NCBI GenBank assembly: GCA_025360785.1
Contig: JANYBN010000089.1
Span: forward strand, 1 to 45,091
Direction of reading: 5' to 3'
Length of the DNA: 45,091 bases
Source: Geobacter sp.
GTDB lineage: Bacteria > Desulfobacterota > Desulfuromonadia > Geobacterales > Pseudopelobacteraceae
In this document: piece by piece, positions 40,777 to 45,091 of the stretch
How positions within the stretch are numbered: the first letter of the stretch is position 1
Layout: the number at the start of each line of letters is the position of its first letter
Program-made: the position numbers and the translations under genes
Notes under the pieces: model-generated
What the model was told of the DNA's origin: nothing
What the model saw: only the letters and a program-made list of their open reading frames with translations
Databases searched by the model: none

Positions 40777-40902
40777 ATTTGGGCAATGAATAGCAGGATT
40801 TGTCGGGACTTAGCTCATTTATTCTTCCTTGCCTAAAGGCTACTTACCGATACAGTGGCACGTTTGATGCGAATTAAGTATGATTTCCTCGGAATTCAGT
40901 CC

Positions 40903-41192
40903 TCAGGTGAGACGCTTTCTGGTCCATGCAGGATTGCGGCGGCAATCAAGCACGGCATGAACCGACACGACCTTGTCGGCAACCTTGTAGTAAACAGCAA
41001 AAGGAAAACGTTTTGACAACATGCGATGGTAGAAACCGAAATAGACGGGATGCCGGAATATATCAGCAGAGAATCGATATCGGAAAACAGGGAATCAATG
41101 AAGTATGAACCCAGTCCTTCTTCCTGTTTCTCGTAGAATATGGCACCGTCTATCAAGTCTTGAGAGGCGGCATCAAGTATGCGGATTTTCAC
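40903..41192 (-). pseudogene. Frameshifted RelE/ParE-family toxin
   Basis: The frame from the ATG at 41192 begins MKIRILDAASQDLIDGAIFYEKQEEGLGSYFIDSL and DSLLIYSGI, a typical ParE N-terminus, then becomes nonsense. Reading the -1 frame from the same point gives HPVYFGFYHRMLSKRFPFAVYYK, VVSVHAVLDCRRNPAWTRKRLT and a TGA at 40903-40905. That is the conserved ParE C-terminus with the RFPFAVYY strand and DCRRNP end. One shift near 41070 therefore inactivates an otherwise complete 96-residue toxin. It overlaps the antitoxin gene as ATGA. Confidence 0.85.
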
Positions 41193-41407
41193 GGGAGCGA
41201 TTCCCTGATCTTTTTCTTGGCACTGTTCCAGTCCTCGAATGACGCCTCACCAACACGGATATTCCGCTCACGCTCTGCAAGAACATCGCTGTGCCAGGAT
41301 GGGGACTGCACCTGATCGGCATGCAGGCACAGATCATCCCACAGGTATTCCATGGTGCGAATTTTGTCTCCGATAGTCATCTGATCCAAAGGAAGCGCTA
41401 TATTCAT
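41189..41407 (-). CDS. Addiction-module antitoxin (unstable antitoxin family)
   Basis: 72 residues: LPLDQMTIGDKIRTMEYLWDDLCLHADQVQSPSWHSDVLAERERNIRVGEASFEDWNSAKKKIRE. The MTIGDKIRTMEYLWDDL...SPSWHSDVLAERE...G...F.DW..AK..IRE pattern is diagnostic of the addiction-module protein family that pairs with ParE/RelE toxins. GAGGTG lies 4 nt before the ATG. It overlaps the toxin pseudogene by 4 nt. The frame is intact, so the cell may keep an orphan antitoxin. Confidence 0.87.
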   Translation of the reverse strand: MNIALPLDQMTIGDKIRTMEYLWDDLCLHADQVQSPSWHSDVLAERERNIRVGEASFEDWNSAKKKIRESLP

Positions 41408-42040
41408 GTATCACCTCGGTCTCATGGTTACATCATCTACACAGAAAACAACCGTTCTCTGCCTAACTCAGACAATATCATAAAAATGATCAATATTCAG
41501 TCGATAATCAAATAATTTGTTTTCCCAGATCGGGGGTGAATTAGCTGATGTTGGTTTTTATGATCCCTTGGGCGATGAGGTCGATAACGACCAGCAACAG
41601 GAGCGGCTTATGAGGGGCGCGGAATTTGGTTGATGCCGTCCAGCGGGAGCGGCTGGTGTCGGAGCGGAGGGAGGAGAAGGATTTTAGGTAGTGGGTGAGC
41701 ATGGTTCGGCTTCCCGGCTATTCCGCTTTTTTGTACGCCTGCGGCTATATCCCGGCACTGCTGATCAAGCTGATGCGCCACACGCAGGATCATCTCGGGT
41801 GACAATGTCTTTTCAGGGGGGGATAAACCGGCAGGGTGAGAAAGTTTTTAAATCAAATTCGTTTTACCGCAGCCAGAAGTAGGCGCTTCTAAGCGAGGAC
41901 GCAGAGAAAACCAGAAGCGGAGGAAAAGCAGAAAAGGATTTTGATTCACCAATAAAAGATTATTGTCTTCAAGACTTTGATCTTACATCAAGATTTTGAC
42001 TTCCTCTGCGTTACTCTGCGTACTCTGCGGTGAGAAAGCC
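41408..42040. other. Gene-poor stretch with REP-like unit and inverted tandem units
   Basis: 633 nt with no convincing gene. It contains the second REP-like element (41873-41895) and an imperfect inverted repeat. ACGCAGAG (41899-41906) and AGCGGAGG (about 41917) on the left face three CTCTGCG units at 42004, 42014 and 42023. Short open frames around 41545-41805 show no known motif and may be gene debris. Confidence 0.5.
41873..41895. repeat. REP-like element, copy 2
   Basis: CCAGAA, GTAG (41879-41882), then hairpin CGCT-TCTA-AGCG (41884-41895). It shares 17 leading bases with copy 1 at 27535. The hairpin 3' arm changes from GGCG to AGCG, turning a T-G pair into T-A, so pairing is kept. Confidence 0.55.
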
Positions 42041-42127
42041 TTACAGATTGTTGATGATCCTTTTAATGCCATCCTTCATATGGAGTACGTTGAAATTCAA
42101 CAACAAGCCGAGCTTCCTTGTTGCCAT
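42041..42127 (-). pseudogene. C-terminal fragment of a GxxExxY-family protein
   Basis: The minus strand encodes MATRKLGLLLNFNVLHMKDGIKRIINNL then TAA. This matches the end of GxxExxY proteins (..KLGLLINFN...LKDGIKR.V..), a small family of unknown role. Upstream in frame there is a stop four codons before, and the rest of the ~125-residue protein is missing, so this is a remnant. It lies directly beside the CTCTGCG repeat units and 10 nt from the PilZ gene stop. Confidence 0.7.
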
Positions 42128-42136
42128 TTTCCATCT

Positions 42137-42415
42137 TTACATCGTGTTAAGTTCCAGAAATTCAATCCCTATGATTTCCGAGTCAAACCGGATGACCTTG
42201 CAGGTATACTTTACAGGGTATAAATCCGTATCGCTGCATAACAGCAGGTAACAGATATCGCCAGGGTGGATGCTGTCCGGGATCTTGTTGTTCAGCTTTA
42301 TCAATGCACCAGTTAGAGAGATATTCTCGATCACGCCGTGAAAATCAGATCCATCAAAATTCAAAATGCATTTTGCCGCACAAACAATTCTGGAACTATG
42401 CTCAATTTTGTCCAT
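42137..42415 (-). CDS. PilZ-domain protein
   Basis: 92 residues from the ATG at 42415 (GGGGG about 8 nt upstream; a GTG at 42424 is the other choice). It is one PilZ barrel: HSSRIVCAAKCILNFDGSDFHGVIENISLTGALIKL...CYLLLCSDTDLYPVKYTCKVIRFDSEIIGIEFLEL. The NxSxxG motif (ENISLTGAL) is present, but the upstream RxxxR is poorly kept (SRIVCAAK), so cyclic di-GMP binding may be weak or lost. No effector domain is attached. It lies 65 nt downstream of tilS and beside decayed repeats. Confidence 0.82.
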   Translation of the reverse strand: MDKIEHSSRIVCAAKCILNFDGSDFHGVIENISLTGALIKLNNKIPDSIHPGDICYLLLCSDTDLYPVKYTCKVIRFDSEIIGIEFLELNTM

Positions 42416-42489
42416 GGATTTCACCCCCTATCAAACAAATTCCTTTGAGCTGCCATGTTACTGCCTCCTTCTGTGGTCTTGCAAATCCT

Positions 42490-43908
42490 TTATGCTTGCG
42501 TATCCGATCCACCAGGGTTAAATGTCACCCGAACCAGGGTAGCTGAGGGCGAACCAATGCGGCATAATTCGGATGCGCACACTCCGGCAATCCAGAGCAG
42601 ATCATCGCCTTGCCACAGCAGCGGAATACGCCTCCGCCCGGCAAGGGGGATCTTCCGGTCTATATAGATATCCTTGACCTTTTTTCTGCCGCTCATGCCG
42701 AACGGGATAATGCGGTCGCCGGGACGAAAGGTGCGAATCAGCCAGGGGAAGGGGGTTTTATCGAGGTCTAAATACAGCGTGTCGGGATCTGTCGGGAAGG
42801 TTGCTGCGTCGGCCGATTCAACAGTAATCGACCCGCCGGAGGGGAGCTGATAGCAGCCCGGTTCCGCAATCTGCAGTTCAAAGCCGGTTTCGGGTTCAGT
42901 CTCGCTCGTCCGCATCAATACCAACCGGTCATATGCCCGTACCGCCGCTACTCCGTGCGGGAGAGCCAGCCGTGCATTGGGGCGGCCTGATTCCAACAGA
43001 TCGCAGAGCGCTTCGAGATGGCGCAGACTCACCCCTTCCAGAGTGCCGGCCAGCTGTTTGAAGGCATGACGGAGAAATCTGCGCCGCAGGGCGGGTTTGA
43101 GTGTGATGAGCTGCCCGACGCGGCAGACGATCTCCCCCTCCCCTACCGTGCATGACCCGGCAACGGCCTGTTCGGTCAGTTCGGCCAACAGCGCTTCGTC
43201 ATCAGCGATAATTGACGCCGTTGCGGCCAAACAGGAGCGGATGGCGGGATTGTACTCCTCCAGAAGCGGCAGCAGCTGGTGGCGGACGCGGTTGCGCAGG
43301 TAGATCGTGTCACTGTTGCTGGCATCCTCGCGCCATTCCTGGCCGGAGCTGCGGAGGTACTTTTCGATTTCGGTGCGGGTAATTTCCAGCAGCGGCCGCA
43401 CGTAGCCGCGGGCATTGCGGTACGCCATACCCGACAGTCCGGTCAGGCCTGAGCCGCGCAGGAGCCGCATCAGCACTGTTTCGGCCTGATCATCGGCGTG
43501 GTGGGCCAGCGCGACCGCAGCGGCCCCGTACTTGGCGCAGATCTCGTCCAGAAATTCTATCCGGGCCCGCCGGGCCGCATCCTCCAGATTCAGGCGGTTT
43601 TCATCGGCAACTCTCCGAACATCGACCCGGCGCGCTTCGAACGGGATCGCATGGCGTGCCGCCAACTCACGGCAAAATTCCTCGTCACCGTCAGATTCGA
43701 CGCCGCGCAGGCAGTGGTTCAGATGGGCGACGATCAGGCGGAGATTGTAGCCCGGAAGCCGGAAAAGGAGATCGAGCAGGGCTGTCGAGTCAGCCCCCCC
43801 GGAGAGGGCGACGACCAGGGTGTCACCCGGATGAAAGAGGCTGTGCTGGCGGATGGTTTGTTCGACGCGGTGTACGAGTGCGGTGTCAGGGGAGTTCATG
43901 GGGTGCAT
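42490..43908 (-). CDS. tilS: tRNA(Ile)-lysidine synthase
   Basis: Adds lysine to C34 of tRNA-Ile(CAU), converting it from Met to Ile decoding. 472 residues. The N-terminal PP-loop ATPase has VALSGGADSTALL (34-46), HLNHCLRG, LALAHHADDQAETVLMRLLRGSGLTGLSGM and YLRNRVRHQLLPLL. The middle domain (about 215-320) and C-terminal domain (RTFRPGDRIIPFGMSGRKKVKDIYIDRKIP...LLWIAGV) match TilS. A second in-frame Met (43899) is possible. In Geobacter relatives tilS normally stands next to ftsH; here they are separated by about 11 kb of accessory genes. Confidence 0.95.
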   Translation of the reverse strand: MHPMNSPDTALVHRVEQTIRQHSLFHPGDTLVVALSGGADSTALLDLLFRLPGYNLRLIVAHLNHCLRGVESDGDEEFCRELAARHAIPFEARRVDVRRVADENRLNLEDAARRARIEFLDEICAKYGAAAVALAHHADDQAETVLMRLLRGSGLTGLSGMAYRNARGYVRPLLEITRTEIEKYLRSSGQEWREDASNSDTIYLRNRVRHQLLPLLEEYNPAIRSCLAATASIIADDEALLAELTEQAVAGSCTVGEGEIVCRVGQLITLKPALRRRFLRHAFKQLAGTLEGVSLRHLEALCDLLESGRPNARLALPHGVAAVRAYDRLVLMRTSETEPETGFELQIAEPGCYQLPSGGSITVESADAATFPTDPDTLYLDLDKTPFPWLIRTFRPGDRIIPFGMSGRKKVKDIYIDRKIPLAGRRRIPLLWQGDDLLWIAGVCASELCRIGSPSATLVRVTFNPGGSDTQA

Positions 43909-43951
43909 TCTACAGTGCTGAAATGCGGAGCGTTGTTGTGGCGGCAGAAAG

Positions 43952-44299
43952 TCACTTCTTTGTTCCGAACAGCATGTTCATGACAAAACTGAACAGGCTG
44001 AAGAGAAGTGCGGCAACTATCGCAGAGCCGAAACCGGCGACGTGGAAGCCGGGCACCAGATGCGCTGCCATAAAGAAGATCAGGCCGTTGATGACGAAGG
44101 TAAACAGACCGAGCGTCAGCAGGGTAACCGGCAGGGTCAGCAGAATAATGATCGGTCGCAGAAAAACGTTGAGCAGGCCGATGACCAGCGTTGCCAGCAG
44201 CAGATCCTGAAAGCGGTCAATCCGGATGCCGGAGATCACCTTCATTACGAAGAAGAGGGCGAAGGAGTTGAGCGCCCATTTGAGTACAAGTTTTGTCAT
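43952..44299 (-). CDS. Small four-helix membrane protein (phage holin family 4 superfamily)
   Basis: 115 residues from the ATG at 44299 (GAGGA about 8 nt upstream). Four transmembrane helices: WALNSFALFFVMKVISGI, LLLATLVIGLLNVFLRPIIILLTLPVTLLTLGLFTFVINGLIFFMAA (two helices) and AIVAALLFSLFSFVMNMLFG. The LRPIIILLTLPVTLLTLGLF core is diagnostic of the PF04020-type family. Despite the name it is chromosomal in most bacteria, with no proven holin role. It lies between corA and tilS on the same strand. Confidence 0.87.
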   Translation of the reverse strand: MTKLVLKWALNSFALFFVMKVISGIRIDRFQDLLLATLVIGLLNVFLRPIIILLTLPVTLLTLGLFTFVINGLIFFMAAHLVPGFHVAGFGSAIVAALLFSLFSFVMNMLFGTKK

Positions 44300-44355
44300 T
44301 GTTACTATCCTCATCCTGACAAGCCAGAAGTAAAAAACTAATTTTCACGCAACGG

Positions 44356-44422
44356 CGCAACGACGCAACGTTTTAAAACCATGAAATATATTTGTCTTTA
44401 AGCCTTTCGTTGCGTCGTTGCG
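44356..44422. repeat. 15-bp inverted repeat made of tandem CGCAACG units
   Basis: CGCAACGACGCAACG (44356-44370) and CGTTGCGTCGTTGCG (44408-44422) are perfect complements around a 37-nt loop; a third CGCAACG unit precedes the left arm (44348-44354). It lies in the gap between corA and the holin-like gene. On the minus strand no T-run follows directly, so it is not a standard terminator. Confidence 0.75.
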
Positions 44423-44476
44423 TGAGTAATTTTTTCTAAAGTTTTTCATTATTTAAAAGAATCAAATCGCAAGAGC

Positions 44477-45091
44477 CTATAACCAGCGTTTCTTTCTGAA
44501 ATATGCCACCATCAGCAGCGCCACTGCGATCATCAGACCCCAGAGGATAAAATAACCGTTCTTCCACTCCAGCTCGGGAAAATGTTTGAAGTTCATGCCG
44601 TAGACCCCGACCAGAAAGGTCAGCGGCATGAAGATGGTGCCGATCACGGTCAGAAACTTCATCACCTCGTTGGTGCGGTTGCTGATACTGGAGAGATAGA
44701 GGTCTAGCATGCCGGAGAGCAGATCGCGGTAGGTCTCGACCGTGTCTATCACCTGCACGGTATGATCATAGACATCACGGAAATAGAGCCGGGTCGCGTC
44801 ATGCAGCAGCGGGCTGTCGCCCCTCTCCAGAAAAGAGATCGCCTCGCGCAGCGGCCAGACGGTCTTGCGCAGGTAAATGATCTCCTTTTTCATGCCGATG
44901 AGCAGGTGGAGGGACTTCTGGTCAGGTGCCAGAGTCAACTCTTCCTCGACATCGACAATCCGCTCGCCGAATTCTTCCAGAACGGTGAAATAGCCGTCAA
45001 CAACAGCATCGATCAGGGCGTAGGCAAGGTAATCGGCCCCCATGCCGCGGATTTTCCCCTTGCCGCTCCGGATACGGTCACGGACCGAGTC
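44477..45091 (-). CDS. corA: CorA-family Mg2+/Co2+ transporter (partial)
   Basis: The 204 C-terminal residues are visible; the N-terminal half runs off the right edge, beginning in frame at DSVRDRIRSGKGKIRGMGADYLAYALIDAVVDGYF. The cytoplasmic helices (EEFGERIVDVEEEL...LRKTVWPLREAISFLERGD) lead to TM1 (TVIGTIFMPLTFLVGVYGMNF), with the signature GMN at the pore mouth. TM2 (ILWGLMIAVALLMVAYF) follows, and the end is basic (RKKRWL), as in CorA. It takes up divalent cations. Length and motifs are normal for the visible part. Confidence 0.95.
   Translation of the reverse strand, partial: DSVRDRIRSGKGKIRGMGADYLAYALIDAVVDGYFTVLEEFGERIVDVEEELTLAPDQKSLHLLIGMKKEIIYLRKTVWPLREAISFLERGDSPLLHDATRLYFRDVYDHTVQVIDTVETYRDLLSGMLDLYLSSISNRTNEVMKFLTVIGTIFMPLTFLVGVYGMNFKHFPELEWKNGYFILWGLMIAVALLMVAYFRKKRWL

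Noticed and set aside
41608-41805. 65-codon minus frame with Pro/Leu-rich sequence
   Set aside because: No ribosome binding site, no motif, and it lies in a region of gene debris and repeats.
1-45091. CRISPR arrays, tRNA, rRNA, or complete insertion sequences
   Set aside because: No regularly spaced direct repeats, cloverleaf/T-loop signatures, rRNA landmarks or intact transposase genes were seen on reading both strands.

Overview
The window is bacterial, about 55-58% G+C, and best matches the Geobacter/Pelobacter group (Geobacterales, Desulfuromonadia). This rests on gene order and protein style: aroC-aroK-aroB followed by TPR and roadblock proteins, aroQ, an M24 peptidase and accB-accC, and an ftsH-folP-cdaA-glmM-pdxJ-acpS-nnrD-tsaE-lysC block. 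No species name can be proven from the sequence. Nearly every gene lies on the minus strand, so transcription runs from high to low coordinates. The one clear exception is tadA.

Layout, low to high coordinate. (1) 1-6993: a housekeeping operon read aroC, aroK, aroB, TPR protein, roadblock/LC7 protein, aroQ, M24 peptidase, accB, accC (cut by the left edge). aroC has a terminator-like hairpin whose 3' arm is its own ribosome binding site. (2) 7092-8871: three exported proteins (small Gly/Thr-rich, OB-fold-like with an RG-rich tail, outer-membrane barrel). They lie behind an intergenic region with repeated TGCAC half-sites and a sigma-54-like -24 element. (3) 9052-18232: a tightly packed nine-gene run with overlaps or gaps of at most 17 nt. 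It is read TolC-type channel, membrane-fusion protein, DevC-like permease, ABC ATPase, SAM methyltransferase, short CDF-like protein, full CDF zinc-type exporter, histidine kinase, sigma-54 activator. A TetR gene precedes it, and a shared operator-like motif lies at both promoters. Together (2) and (3) look like one envelope/metal-efflux regulon and are the best candidate for an undescribed system. (4) 19221-22394: tadA (+, apparently with a non-AUG start) converging on an fdhD-mobA fusion, then lysC. (5) 22471-31584: tsaE, CBS protein, nnrD, acpS, pdxJ, glmM, cdaA, folP, ftsH, a conserved essential-gene block.

(6) 31696-42424 is accessory in character. It holds a large exported gluzincin protease fused to a beta-propeller and an Omp85-like barrel, a phosphofructokinase with mixed ATP/PPi signatures, a membrane TPR glycosyltransferase-like protein, and a NamZ (DUF1343) muramidase. 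It also holds small unknown genes and several decayed genes: a NERD nuclease fragment, a frameshifted ParE toxin beside an intact antitoxin, and a GxxExxY tail. A PilZ protein lies at its end. (7) 42490-45091: tilS, a small holin-like membrane protein and corA (cut by the right edge).

Non-coding structure includes two copies of a REP-like element (GTAG plus small hairpin with compensatory change), one inside a larger composite inverted repeat, and three intergenic elements built from inverted short tandem units. There are also several operator-like palindromes. I saw no CRISPR array, rRNA, tRNA or complete insertion sequence.
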